DNA from: Pseudomonas putida
GTDB taxonomy: Bacteria > Pseudomonadota > Gammaproteobacteria > Pseudomonadales > Pseudomonadaceae
Assembly (NCBI RefSeq): GCF_028682635.1
Contig: NZ_JANHLK010000026.1
Location: 1-64,000 of the forward strand
Length of the DNA: 64,000 bases
Direction of reading: 5' to 3'
The stretch's first letter is position 1; every line of letters starts with the position of its first letter. Below, piece by piece: positions 1 through 7,844 of this stretch. A model generated the notes under the pieces. The model made no database searches and was not told the origin of the DNA. It saw only the letters and a list, made by a program, of their open reading frames with translations. The position numbers and the translations under genes were made by a program.

Positions 1-281
1 GAAGGCGGCCTCGAATATTGCATCGACCTTTCGGGCCTCTTCGCTGGCAAGCCAGCTCCTGCAATGATTTGCGCTGGGCACCGCGGACCTGTAGGAGCCC
101 GGCTTGCCGGCGAAGGCGTCCTTGAATATTGCATCGCGCTATCGGGCCTCTTCGCTGGCAAGCCAGCTCCTACAATGTTTTGCGCTGGTCGCCGCGGACC
201 TGTAGGAGCCCGGCTTGCCGGCGAAGGCGTCCTTGGATATTGCATCGCGCTATCGGGCCTCTTCGCTGGCAAGCCAGCTCC
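1..281. repeat. Tandem 111-bp repeat array built on REP elements
   Basis: About 2.5 copies of a 111-bp unit begin at 1, 112 and 223. Each unit carries two oppositely oriented REP-type cores (GCTGGCAAGCCAGCTCC and GGAGCCCGGCTTGCCGGC) plus a conserved linker. The units differ at only a few bases, so the amplification is recent. No convincing gene lies in 1-405; the open frames here are products of the repeat. Confidence 0.85.
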
Positions 282-405
282 AAGGGAATGCGTACAGCTT
301 ATGAGGCCGTACAGCTCTGTAGCACTTCGAAACAAACCTTGAATATCCGCCGGCAAAAACCCGTCAGAATGTATTCCTTTGCCCGCAATCCGAGACCCTT
401 CTGTC

Positions 406-852
406 ATGCGAACCCATTTCCGTCTGGCTGCCTTGGGCGCCCTGTTCATTTCCTCCCTGGCCCAGGCCGCCGACCTGATCCCGATCGAGGTCCACCGGGA
501 TGCCAATTGCGGTTGCTGCAAGAAATGGATCAGCCATCTTGAGGCCAATGGTTTCAAGGTCGAGGACCGCGTCGAAAGCAACATGAGCGCGTTCAAGCAA
601 CAACACGGTGTGCCACCGCGCCTGGCGTCCTGCCATACCGGCTTGATCAACGGCAAATTCGTCGAAGGCCACGTGCCGGCTGATCAGGTGCTGGCCCTGA
701 GCAAGCGCGATGACCTGCTGGGCGTTGCCGCCCCGGGTATGCCAATGGGGTCGCCGGGCATGGAAATGGACGGCATGAGCGATGCCTATCAAGTGATCGG
801 CCTGAAAAAGGACGGTACCGATGTGGTGGTGGCGGACTACCCCGCCCATTGA
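406..852 (+). CDS. DUF411 family periplasmic metal-binding protein
   Basis: A 148-aa protein. Met at 406 is preferred over upstream starts because it begins a clean signal peptide (charged MRTHFR, hydrophobic stretch, cleavage near AQA at residues 19-21). The mature part has a CGCC motif at residues 35-38 and a methionine-rich stretch (PGMPMGSPGMEMDGM) near the C-terminus. Both suit copper or other soft-metal binding and are typical of DUF411 proteins, which often occur near copper-resistance genes. No copper operon is visible here. The stop overlaps the next gene, so the two may be translationally coupled. The metal role is inferred. Confidence 0.8.
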   Translation: MRTHFRLAALGALFISSLAQAADLIPIEVHRDANCGCCKKWISHLEANGFKVEDRVESNMSAFKQQHGVPPRLASCHTGLINGKFVEGHVPADQVLALSKRDDLLGVAAPGMPMGSPGMEMDGMSDAYQVIGLKKDGTDVVVADYPAH

Positions 853-1286
853 TTGTCGGCGTCTACTTCGGCTTGTTCCTGGCGGCGTTTGGAGCCGCGA
901 CCTTGCTGCCCCTGCAGTCCGAAGCCCTGCTGGTCGGGCTGATCCTCAGCGATCGGTACTGGTTGTGGTCGCTGCTGGCGGTCGCCACCCTGGGCAACGT
1001 CCTCGGTTCGCTGGTGAACTGGTGGCTGGGGCGCGCCATCGAGCGCTTCCAGGATCGGCGCTGGTTTCCGGTCAGCGCCAAACACCTGGAACACGCCCGC
1101 CGTCACTATCAACGTTACGGCCACTGGTCGCTGCTGCTCAGCTGGCTGCCGGTGATCGGCGACCCACTGACCCTGGTGGCCGGCGTCATGCGCGAACCCC
1201 TGGGGCGCTTCCTGCTGATCGTGACCCTGGCCAAGGGCGCCCGGTATGGCGTACTGGCGTTGGCCACCCTGGGGTGGATGGGTTGA
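849..1286 (+). CDS. YqaA-like (DedA/SNARE-associated fold) inner-membrane protein
   Basis: A 145-aa integral membrane protein starting at a TTG that overlaps the previous stop (TTG at 849-851, TGA at 850-852). No good Shine-Dalgarno is visible, so coupling to the upstream frame is likely. Hydrophobic segments lie at about residues 5-33, 38-58, 90-107 and 120-140. The GNVLGSLVNWWLGR stretch and the pattern around LPVIGDPLTLVAGVMR match small YqaA proteins of the DedA superfamily. DedA-type proteins act in membrane lipid or proton homeostasis; the substrate of this one is unknown. Confidence 0.8.
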   Translation: MIVGVYFGLFLAAFGAATLLPLQSEALLVGLILSDRYWLWSLLAVATLGNVLGSLVNWWLGRAIERFQDRRWFPVSAKHLEHARRHYQRYGHWSLLLSWLPVIGDPLTLVAGVMREPLGRFLLIVTLAKGARYGVLALATLGWMG

Positions 1287-1369
1287 ACCAAGTGCCGCGA
1301 CGGTTGCCTGTTTAATGTCGCCCTAATCGTGCCGGTCCAGCATCGGCGGATTTTCAACGGAGTTCATCC

Positions 1370-2392
1370 ATGCCCCTAACCCGCTCAAGCTGGCTGTCCG
1401 CCCTGCTGCTGACCGCCGCCCTGCCCACCATCGCAGCCGAAGGGCCGGCCTACGGCCCCGAACTGCAAGGCTTCGAATACCCCTACACGGTCAAGCATTT
1501 TGCCTTCGAGTCCCAGGGCAAATCTTTGCAAATGGGCTACATGGACGTCGCCGCCCATGGCAAGGCCAACGGCCGCAGCGTGGTGCTGATGCACGGCAAG
1601 AATTTCTGCGGCGCCACCTGGGAAACCTCGATCAAGGCCCTGAGCGATGCCGGCTACCGGGTCATTGCCCCGGACCAGATCGGTTTCTGTACGTCCAGCA
1701 AACCGGACCATTATCAATACACTTTTCAGCAACTGGCGAGTAACACCCAGCAACTGCTCAAGGCCCTCGGCATCCAGAAAGCCACCCTGCTGGGGCACTC
1801 CACCGGCGGCATGCTCGCCACCCGCTACGCGCTGCAGTATCCCGAACAGGTCGAACAGCTTGCGCTGGTCAACCCGATCGGCCTGGAAGACTGGAAAGCC
1901 CTCGGGGTCCCCTATCGGACAGTGGACCAATGGTACGAGCGCGAACTGAAACTCAGCGCCGAAGGTATCCGCAACTACGAGCGTGCCACCTACTACGGTG
2001 GCCGCTGGAAACCCGAGTTCGATCGCTGGGTGGACATGCTCGCCGGGCTGAACAAAGGCCCGGGACATACGCAGGTGGCATGGAACTCGGCGCTGATCTA
2101 CGACATGATCTTCACCCAGCCGGTGTACTACGAATTCCCCAACCTGAAGATGCCAACCCTGCTGTTGATCGGCACGTCCGACACCACCGCCATCGGCAGC
2201 GATATTGCGTCGCCGGAGGTCAAGGCGAAAATCGGCCACTACAACGTACTTGGCAAACAGGTGGCGAAACTCATCCCCCAATCGACCCTGGTTGAATTCC
2301 CCGGCATGGGCCACGCGCCGCAGATGGAAGAACCGGCGCAGTTTCACCAGGCCTTGCTGGGCTGGCTGGACAAACACAATCCCGTTCCTTGA
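1370..2392 (+). CDS. Exported alpha/beta-fold hydrolase
   Basis: A 340-aa protein with a signal peptide (residues 1-22, ending TIAA). The alpha/beta-hydrolase core shows an HGKNFCG oxyanion region near residues 75-81, the nucleophile elbow GHSTGG with Ser144, and a late catalytic His in PGMGHAPQ. The order and spacing fit a Ser-Asp-His hydrolase acting on a small ester, lactone or peroxide in the periplasm. The substrate cannot be read from sequence. It is followed after 13 bp by a 2-hydroxyacid dehydrogenase on the same strand, so the two probably form one transcription unit. Confidence 0.85.
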   Translation: MPLTRSSWLSALLLTAALPTIAAEGPAYGPELQGFEYPYTVKHFAFESQGKSLQMGYMDVAAHGKANGRSVVLMHGKNFCGATWETSIKALSDAGYRVIAPDQIGFCTSSKPDHYQYTFQQLASNTQQLLKALGIQKATLLGHSTGGMLATRYALQYPEQVEQLALVNPIGLEDWKALGVPYRTVDQWYERELKLSAEGIRNYERATYYGGRWKPEFDRWVDMLAGLNKGPGHTQVAWNSALIYDMIFTQPVYYEFPNLKMPTLLLIGTSDTTAIGSDIASPEVKAKIGHYNVLGKQVAKLIPQSTLVEFPGMGHAPQMEEPAQFHQALLGWLDKHNPVP

Positions 2393-2405
2393 TGAGGTAA
2401 GGCTG

Positions 2406-3359
2406 ATGGCGGTGCAGATTGCAGTGATCGACGATTGGCAGGATGTGGCCCGCGGCGTGGTGGACTGGTCGCCACTGGAGACCATCGGCCAGGTCGAGTT
2501 CATCCACGACTACCCTGCCGACAACGCCAGCCTGGCGGCGCGCCTGGGCGGGTTTGAAGTGATCTGTGTGATGCGCGAGCGCACCCGGTTCGACGAAGAC
2601 CTGCTTCGCCGCCTGCCGAACCTCAAATTGCTGGTCACCGGCGGCATGCGCAACGCCGCCCTTGACCTCAAGGCCGCCGCCGCGCTGGGCATCCAGGTCT
2701 GTGGCACCGACAGCTACAAGCATGCCGCGCCGGAACTGACCTGGGCGCTGATCATGGCGGCCACCCGCAACCTGGTGCTTGAAGCCAACGCCTTACGCGC
2801 CGGAAAATGGCAGCAAGGCCTGGGGGGCGACCTGCACGGCAAGACCCTGGCGATACTGGGGCTGGGCAGCATTGGCCAACGGGTTGCCCGGTTTGGCCAG
2901 GTATTCGGCATGCGGGTGATCGCCTGGAGCGAAAACCTGACCGCCGAACGCGCCGCCGAAGCCGGTGTGACCCTCGTCAGCAAACAGGCCCTGTTCGAAC
3001 AGGCCGACGTGCTCTCGGTGCACCTGGTACTCAGTGAGCGCAGCCGGGGATTGGTCGATGCCCAGGCGCTGGCCTGGATGAAGCCCACCGCGTTGCTGGT
3101 CAATACCGCCCGCGGGCCGATTGTCGATGAGGCAGCACTGATCAAGGCCCTGCAGAAACAACGCCTGGGTGGCGCCGCTCTGGATGTGTTCGAGCAGGAG
3201 CCCTTGCCTGAATATCATCCGTTCAGAACCCTGGACAACGTGCTGGCAACGCCCCATGTCGGGTACGTCAGCCAGCAGAACTACCATCTATTCTTTGCGC
3301 AAATGATCGAAGACATTCAAGCCTGGTCGGCGGGACAACCGATTCGGTTACTGAGCTGA
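2406..3359 (+). CDS. D-2-hydroxyacid dehydrogenase family protein
   Basis: A 317-aa NAD(P)-dependent oxidoreductase. ATG 2406 is chosen because a GAGG ribosome site precedes it (GATGAGGTAAGGCTG) and the protein then starts at the family's first beta strand; an open frame extends further upstream but lies inside the hydrolase gene. The Rossmann motif GLGSIGQRVARFG sits at about residues 157-169. The catalytic region includes NTARGPIVDE, DVFEQEP and TPHVGYV, supplying the Arg, Glu and His of the family. The substrate is unknown; it resembles phosphoglycerate/glyoxylate-reductase-like members. Probably cotranscribed with the upstream hydrolase. Confidence 0.87.
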   Translation: MAVQIAVIDDWQDVARGVVDWSPLETIGQVEFIHDYPADNASLAARLGGFEVICVMRERTRFDEDLLRRLPNLKLLVTGGMRNAALDLKAAAALGIQVCGTDSYKHAAPELTWALIMAATRNLVLEANALRAGKWQQGLGGDLHGKTLAILGLGSIGQRVARFGQVFGMRVIAWSENLTAERAAEAGVTLVSKQALFEQADVLSVHLVLSERSRGLVDAQALAWMKPTALLVNTARGPIVDEAALIKALQKQRLGGAALDVFEQEPLPEYHPFRTLDNVLATPHVGYVSQQNYHLFFAQMIEDIQAWSAGQPIRLLS

Positions 3360-3508
3360 TAGCGCCCGGCGACTTGGACTTTTCTTGCAAGAATCGCCGG
3401 AAAAAAATGAATAAATGTCCACGCTGCGGTGTTTATGTTTCGCTTGAGGGGGATCCGCCCTTCGCAACGTTTTCGGTCCATTCGATGTCCCGCCCCGGAG
3501 CATTGCCC

Positions 3509-4042
3509 ATGAATCGCCGCTTCTCGATCGTTACTGCCCCGCTGGTGCTTGCCGTCGCGCTGTCCGCTTCCCTGGCGTGGGCCAACGGCGAGGAAGATAC
3601 CCCCGCCAAACCGCAGTGCCCTCGAGGGCAGGTGTTCGACAGCAAGGCGCAAAAGTGCGTCAAGCAAACCAGCATGCTCGTGCCGGACGCCGACCGTACC
3701 GATTACGCCTATCAACTGGCCAAGCATGGGCGCTACGAAGAAGCCCTGGCGCTGCTCGATACGCTCAAGGAACCCAACACCGCCAAGGCCCTGAACTATC
3801 GCGGCTACGCCACGCGTAAACTGGGGCGCACCGACGAAGGCATCGGTTATTACCTGCAGTCGGTCAAGCTCGACCCGCAGTACGCCAAAGTCCGTGAATA
3901 CCTGGGCGAAGCCTATGTGGTAAAAGGCCGGCTGGACCTCGCCCATGAACAGCTGCAACAGATCCGGTCGATCTGCGGCAACACGACCTGCGAGGAATAC
4001 CAGGACCTGGCCGAAGCCATCAACGACTCATCGAAAACCTGA
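3509..4042 (+). CDS. Secreted or periplasmic TPR-repeat protein
   Basis: A 177-aa protein. The frame is open from 3374, but Met at 3509 gives a typical signal peptide (MNRRF, then hydrophobic, cleavage after AWA) and is the likely start. Residues 31-47 hold a short Cys pair (PQCPRGQVFDSKAQKCV), then about two and a half tetratricopeptide repeats (ALNYRGYATRKLGRTDEGIGYY and the next helix pair). TPR domains are protein-interaction scaffolds. It lies immediately upstream of the sigma/anti-sigma pair and may be part of the same unit, which would make it an envelope sensor or target of that system; this is inference. Confidence 0.75.
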   Translation: MNRRFSIVTAPLVLAVALSASLAWANGEEDTPAKPQCPRGQVFDSKAQKCVKQTSMLVPDADRTDYAYQLAKHGRYEEALALLDTLKEPNTAKALNYRGYATRKLGRTDEGIGYYLQSVKLDPQYAKVREYLGEAYVVKGRLDLAHEQLQQIRSICGNTTCEEYQDLAEAINDSSKT

Positions 4043-4065
4043 CAACCGGGCGCACGGAGGTCACT

Positions 4066-4593
4066 ATCGCCAGCATTCAGGAAATAAGGGCAGAACTGGG
4101 CCAGCATCTGGCGCGTTTATGGCGCTATGGCCTGCTGTTGTCGCGACAACGGCACGTCGCCGAAGACCTGGTGCAGGCAACTTGCGTGCGCGCGCTCGAA
4201 CGCGCGGCGCAATTTACCCCGGGCACCCGAATGGACCGCTGGCTGATGAGCATTCTGCATTCGATCTGGCTGAACGAAATCCGCACCCGTCGCGTGCATC
4301 AGGGACAGGGGCAGGTCGAGCCCGATAGCGCCTTGTCGTTTGACGGTGAATACGCGGCGCAGACCCACGTACTGGCGGCGCAGGTCATCCGCCGCGTCGA
4401 CGCGCTGCCCGAAGCCCAGCGCGAAACGGTATTTCTCACATACGTCGAGGGCTTGTCCTACCGCGAAGTTGCCGAAGTCCTGCAAGTACCCATTGGCACC
4501 GTGATGAGCCGGCTGGCCACCGCGCGGGCGAAACTCGCCGAATATCCGCCACTGCACACGGTGCCCAACCCTTCCACCGGAGAACGTCGATGA
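4066..4593 (+). CDS. ECF-type RNA polymerase sigma factor
   Basis: Region 2 is visible as LGQHLARLWRYGLLL with AEDLVQATCVRALE. Region 4 is LPEAQRETVFLTYVEGLSYREVAEVLQVP followed by the helix IGTVMSRL. The start is uncertain. The first TTG in frame (4138) would delete half of region 2, yet the frame upstream has no ATG or GTG. An ATC at 4066, 5 nt after a GGAGG, fits best; a GTC at 4060 sits where homologues might have ATG. The last four bases overlap the start of the anti-sigma-like gene (ATGA), the usual arrangement for a sigma factor and its regulator. Confidence 0.8.
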   Translation: MASIQEIRAELGQHLARLWRYGLLLSRQRHVAEDLVQATCVRALERAAQFTPGTRMDRWLMSILHSIWLNEIRTRRVHQGQGQVEPDSALSFDGEYAAQTHVLAAQVIRRVDALPEAQRETVFLTYVEGLSYREVAEVLQVPIGTVMSRLATARAKLAEYPPLHTVPNPSTGERR

Positions 4594-5351
4594 ACGCGAT
4601 ACCCTCGGATGAGCAATTGGTGGCCTACCTGGACAACCAGCTCGACGCCGATCAGCGCGCCCACATCGACGCGGCCATTGCCCAGGACCCGATGCTCGGC
4701 CTGCGCCTGCAATGGCTGGCCCGCAGCAGCCTGCCTTTCAAGGCCGCCTATGACGAGGTGGCTCGCCAGGCACCGGTGGACCGCCTGCAGGCCATGCTCG
4801 ACACCTTGCCCGTGCCTGCCCGCCCAGCGCTCAGCCGTCGCTGGTTCCTGGCAGCGGCGGCCGGGCTGGTGGCGGGCGGCGTGGTCGCCGATCGCTTGTT
4901 CCTCGGCTGGCAGAGCAGTCAGCAAACCCATAGCTGGCGCGGGCTGGTGGCGGATTACATGGTGCTATACGTGCCGGAAACCCTCGACCATCTGCCCAAT
5001 GACGAAGCGACGCAACGGGCGCAGCTGCAGACGATCGATGCGCGCCTGGGCCTCAGCCTTGTACCGGCAAAACTGGCCTTGCCCCGGGCCGAGTTCAAGC
5101 GCGCGCAAGTACTGGAATACGACGGCGTCGTCATCGCCCAAATTACCTACCTCGACCCGGTACACGGCCCCATGGCGCTGTGCGTCACCCATTCGAACAG
5201 CGGCAGCCGGCACTTCGCCCAGGAGCGCCGGCACGGGATGAACATTGTCTATTGGGCGGACATGCAACATGCCTGGATGCTGATCGGGCGTAACTCGATG
5301 GCAGACCTTGAGGCCATGGCCAAGCAATTGCGCACCCGATTGAGCACCTGA
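4590..5351 (+). CDS. Anti-sigma factor-like transmembrane protein
   Basis: A 253-aa protein overlapping the sigma gene by ATGA. Residues 5-45 resemble a zinc-finger-like anti-sigma N-terminus (SDEQLVAYLDNQLDADQRAHID) but lack the HxxxCxxC residues. One membrane helix follows an RRWFLAAAAG start at about 84-102. The C-terminal ~150 residues would be periplasmic. The role is inferred from the gene pair: it would hold the ECF sigma factor at the membrane until a periplasmic signal arrives. The signal is unknown. Confidence 0.78.
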   Translation: MNAIPSDEQLVAYLDNQLDADQRAHIDAAIAQDPMLGLRLQWLARSSLPFKAAYDEVARQAPVDRLQAMLDTLPVPARPALSRRWFLAAAAGLVAGGVVADRLFLGWQSSQQTHSWRGLVADYMVLYVPETLDHLPNDEATQRAQLQTIDARLGLSLVPAKLALPRAEFKRAQVLEYDGVVIAQITYLDPVHGPMALCVTHSNSGSRHFAQERRHGMNIVYWADMQHAWMLIGRNSMADLEAMAKQLRTRLST

Positions 5352-5353
5352 CC

Positions 5354-5440
5354 TGTAGGAGCTGCCGCAGGCTGCGATCTTTTGATCTTGCTTTTTAGAA
5401 GATCAAGATCAAAAGATCGCAGCCTTCGGCAGCTCCTACA
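5354..5440. repeat. Long Pseudomonas intergenic hairpin (REP/MITE-like)
   Basis: A nearly perfect 87-bp inverted repeat with outer arms TGTAGGAGCTGCCGCAGGC and its complement, and inner arms GCGATCTTTTGATCTT. It can fold into one hairpin between the convergent genes at 5351 and 5436. A second copy with the same arms lies at 14912-14997. The stop codon of the 92-aa gene (5436-5438) lies in its right end. Confidence 0.85.
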
Positions 5441-5714
5441 CAGAGCGGGGCAGCGTTCGCAGTTTCACCAGGTCCTGTGCCTTGGGAAACGCTTCCCCCG
5501 GCCCCTTCAGCAAGGTGTACTTCACCTTGTCGCCCACCAGGAAACACTCCTCTCCATCTGCCGTGATATTGGGCCCAATACGGATCGCCAACCTGGAACC
5601 GAACCCGTCATCGGGAAGGACCAGGGCAAAAGTGGCCGATATCGTATCAACCCTGACATCCCTGATCGCGTTGATGGTGCCCTGCCCCATTGTTCTTATG
5701 ATTGGCTCGGCCAT
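5436..5714 (-). CDS. Hypothetical 92-aa protein
   Basis: Not recognised. The frame is supported by a strong ribosome site (CAGGAGGGTAGCA before ATG at 5714). There is no signal peptide or membrane helix. The sequence looks like a small beta-rich fold (VRVDTISATFALVLP, LAIRIGPNITADGEECFLVGDKVKYTLL). It is divergent from the first short rhs gene and shares its upstream region, so the dyad at 5852-5869 could serve both directions. Its last codons lie within the REP hairpin, suggesting that the element inserted at the gene end. Confidence 0.6.
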   Translation of the reverse strand: MAEPIIRTMGQGTINAIRDVRVDTISATFALVLPDDGFGSRLAIRIGPNITADGEECFLVGDKVKYTLLKGPGEAFPKAQDLVKLRTLPRSV

Positions 5715-5742
5715 TGCTACCCTCCTGCCCTGCCGTCAAATT

Positions 5743-6460
5743 CTGACTGCCAAGGAGCAATGAAACGCTCAAACGGCCAGTGTGGCTACTGTCAGGTTTT
5801 ACAGTTCTACCGATTTTCTATGCGTAAAGGGGTGTTTAGTTGCTTTCAAACACTAGCAGTTCTGCTAGTGGGCATTTCCTGTAAAAAGATCAATGCTAAG
5901 GGGACTCGACCTTACATGGAGTCCAACAGATGCCTGCCTCCCCTCAATCAACTGAACTGTGCCGCTACCGCTACGATCCTCTGGACCGTCGGGTTGCCTC
6001 CACGCTCCACCAGCAGACCGACCTCCAGCACTTTTACTGTAAAAGTCGCTTGGCCAGCGAAATACAAGGTGCACGCCACCGCAGCATCTTCCAGCATGAC
6101 GACCAGCTATTGGCGCAACAGTCGAGCCAGAACGCCAAGGTCGATACCACCTTGCTGGCAACCGATCAGCAACGTTCGGTGCTGAATACGCAGAGCGCCA
6201 CGCAATCCCAAGCCTTCGCCTACACCCCTCATGGCGAGCGCTCCCCGAAAAACGGCTTGCCCAGCCTGCTCGGATTCAAAGGCGAACGGCCTGACCCGCT
6301 GACCGGAAACTATGATTTAGGTAATGGCTATCGGCGGTATAACACCTGGTTGAAGCGGTTTGATAGCCCGGACAGTTTGAGTCCGTTTGGGGAAGGTGGG
6401 TTGAATGCGTATGGGTTCGTCGCAGGGGATCCAGTTAACCTCAGTGATCCGACTGGGCAT
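5743..6460 (+). repeat. Copy 1 of the duplicated rhs promoter-plus-core unit
   Basis: This stretch matches 7123-7844 almost base for base, from CTGACTGCCAAGGAGC through the promoter dyad and the rhs core to the GATCCGACTGGGCAT that encodes the end of the core. Sequences diverge completely right after that point, where the variable tips begin, and become alike again at the stop codon. Confidence 0.9.
5852..5869. promoter_or_regulatory. Lux/las-box-like dyad upstream of short rhs gene 1
   Basis: ACTAGCAG-TT-CTGCTAGT is a perfect 18-bp palindrome with a 2-nt centre. It fits the CT-N12-AG pattern of LuxR-family sites and resembles the well-known lasB OP1 box (ACCTGCCAGTTCTGGCAGGT). It ends 60 bp before the start codon. 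A weaker CT-N12-AG dyad (CTGTCAGGTTTTACAG) lies at 5789-5804. Binding is inferred. Confidence 0.6.
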
Positions 6461-6985
6461 TTTCCTGTTAGCAAGCTGCTTATCGGCGCCTTTCCTGTAG
6501 GTGCTGTTTCAGCCGGGATTGCGACTTTATTAATTGATGATAAAGATTTGAAACCGGTTTTGTTGGGTATTACCATTGGTTTAACTGCTGCAACGGTAGC
6601 TTTACCGCTGATCTTGAGGGCTCGTCCCAAGCAACTCGGGCTTAATCGGAATAACACAGCTAGGAGTGCTGTGTCCCAGCAATCATCAAACGCTCCCAAT
6701 GGGGCGATGGAACTCAATACTTTGCAAACACCCCGGAGGACGGCCCCATATTCTTATGATGACCCTCAGTTTGAGCAGTTCCTGAAAGATTTTCCTCCAT
6801 CTAAACGCCCGCTACTCCGTGTTCAATATGAACAAGGCACAGTTCCGTTTGACCACCCAGATTTTGTTCCACGTTATTTACAGGATCGCGCCTATCAGAA
6901 ACTGCAATACCAATCAAATAACGCAAGAATTTCGCAGGTGCAATCGACCAGTGCATCGGGTATTAGAATTCGCACGAGTGTCTAG
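5930..6985 (+). CDS. Short orphan Rhs protein with variable C-terminal tip (copy 1)
   Basis: A 351-aa protein. Residues 1-177 are the end of an Rhs shell: YRYDPLDRRVAST, then the RHS-associated core with GNGYRRYN, FDSPDSLSPFGEGGLNAYG, GDPVN and DPTGH. The long YD-repeat barrel of full Rhs proteins is missing, so it cannot build its own capsule. After DPTGH comes a unique tip: two hydrophobic segments (residues 180-200 and 210-228) followed by about 120 polar residues. No PAAR or signal peptide and no immunity gene follow. The tip is AT-richer than the core, as expected for an exchanged cassette. It could be a stored tip for recombination or a free toxin; the function of the tip is not recognised. 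Confidence 0.8.
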   Translation: MPASPQSTELCRYRYDPLDRRVASTLHQQTDLQHFYCKSRLASEIQGARHRSIFQHDDQLLAQQSSQNAKVDTTLLATDQQRSVLNTQSATQSQAFAYTPHGERSPKNGLPSLLGFKGERPDPLTGNYDLGNGYRRYNTWLKRFDSPDSLSPFGEGGLNAYGFVAGDPVNLSDPTGHFPVSKLLIGAFPVGAVSAGIATLLIDDKDLKPVLLGITIGLTAATVALPLILRARPKQLGLNRNNTARSAVSQQSSNAPNGAMELNTLQTPRRTAPYSYDDPQFEQFLKDFPPSKRPLLRVQYEQGTVPFDHPDFVPRYLQDRAYQKLQYQSNNARISQVQSTSASGIRIRTSV

Positions 6986-7120
6986 CCCCCAATCAGACGG
7001 GCGTCGGCAACCACAACCGAAACCGCGCCCCGCCCAACGGCGACGACTCCACCGTCAACGTGCCGCCTTGCGTCTCCAGCGCCCGGCGGCTGATCGCCAG
7101 CCCCAGTCGCCAATGCGCAC
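6986..7120 (-). pseudogene. Truncated duplicate of the 3' end of the adjacent histidine kinase gene
   Basis: Bases 6986-7106 match 8352-8472, the 3' end of the kinase gene. They then join to 14 bases matching 9338-9351 inside the same gene. The junction falls on a 12-bp word (CGCCAGCCCCAG) present at both kinase positions. So a kinase fragment was copied along with the rhs unit and then lost ~865 bp between the short repeats. It cannot encode a working protein. Confidence 0.85.
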
Positions 7121-7122
7121 CC

Positions 7123-7844
7123 CTGACTGCCAAGGAGCACTGAAATGCTCAAACGGCCAGCGTGGCTACTGTCAGGTTTTACAGTTTCTACCGATGGTTT
7201 ATGCGTAACCTGGGGGTCTTTAGTAGCTTTCAAACACTAGCAGTTCTGCTAGTGGGCATTTCCTGTAAAAAGATCAATGCTTAGGGGACTCAACCTTACA
7301 TGGAGTACCACAGATGCCTGCCTCCCCTCAATCAACTGAACTGTGCCGCTACCGCTACGATCCTCTGGACCGTCGGGTTGCCTCCACTCTCCACCAGCAG
7401 ACCGACCTCCAGCACTTTTACTGTAAAAGTCGCTTGGCCAGCGAAATACAAGGTGCACAGCACCGCAGCATCTTCCAGCATGACGACCAGCTATTGGCGC
7501 AACAGTCGAGCCAGAACGCCAAGGTCGATACCACCTTGCTGGCAACCGATCAGCAACGATCGGTGCTGAATACGCAGAGCGCCACGCAATCCCAAGCCTT
7601 CGCCTACACCCCTTATGGCGAGCGCTCCCCGAAGAACGGCTTGCCCAGCCTGCTCGGATTCAAAGGCGAACGGCTCGACCCGCTGACCGGAAACTATGAT
7701 TTAGGTAATGGCTATCGGCGGTATAACACCTGGTTGAAGCGGTTTGATAGCCCGGACAGTTTGAGTCCGTTTGGGGAAGGTGGGTTGAATGCGTATGGGT
7801 TCGTCGCAGGGGATCCAGTTAATTTCAGTGATCCGACTGGGCAT
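7123..7844 (+). repeat. Copy 2 of the duplicated rhs promoter-plus-core unit
   Basis: Second copy of the unit at 5743-6460, with a few substitutions and short indels upstream of the dyad. It starts directly after the kinase scrap and ends at the codons for DPTGH. Confidence 0.9.
7236..7253. promoter_or_regulatory. Lux/las-box-like dyad upstream of short rhs gene 2
   Basis: The same perfect palindrome, ACTAGCAG-TT-CTGCTAGT, again ending 60 bp before the start codon. It has stayed intact in both copies although nearby non-coding bases have changed (for example the run after GCGTAA). The weaker upstream dyad is at 7169-7184. Confidence 0.6.

Noticed and set aside
1..281. Possible CRISPR array because of regular repeats
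   Set aside because: Whole units including the linkers repeat, there are no unique spacers and no cas genes; these are REP units.
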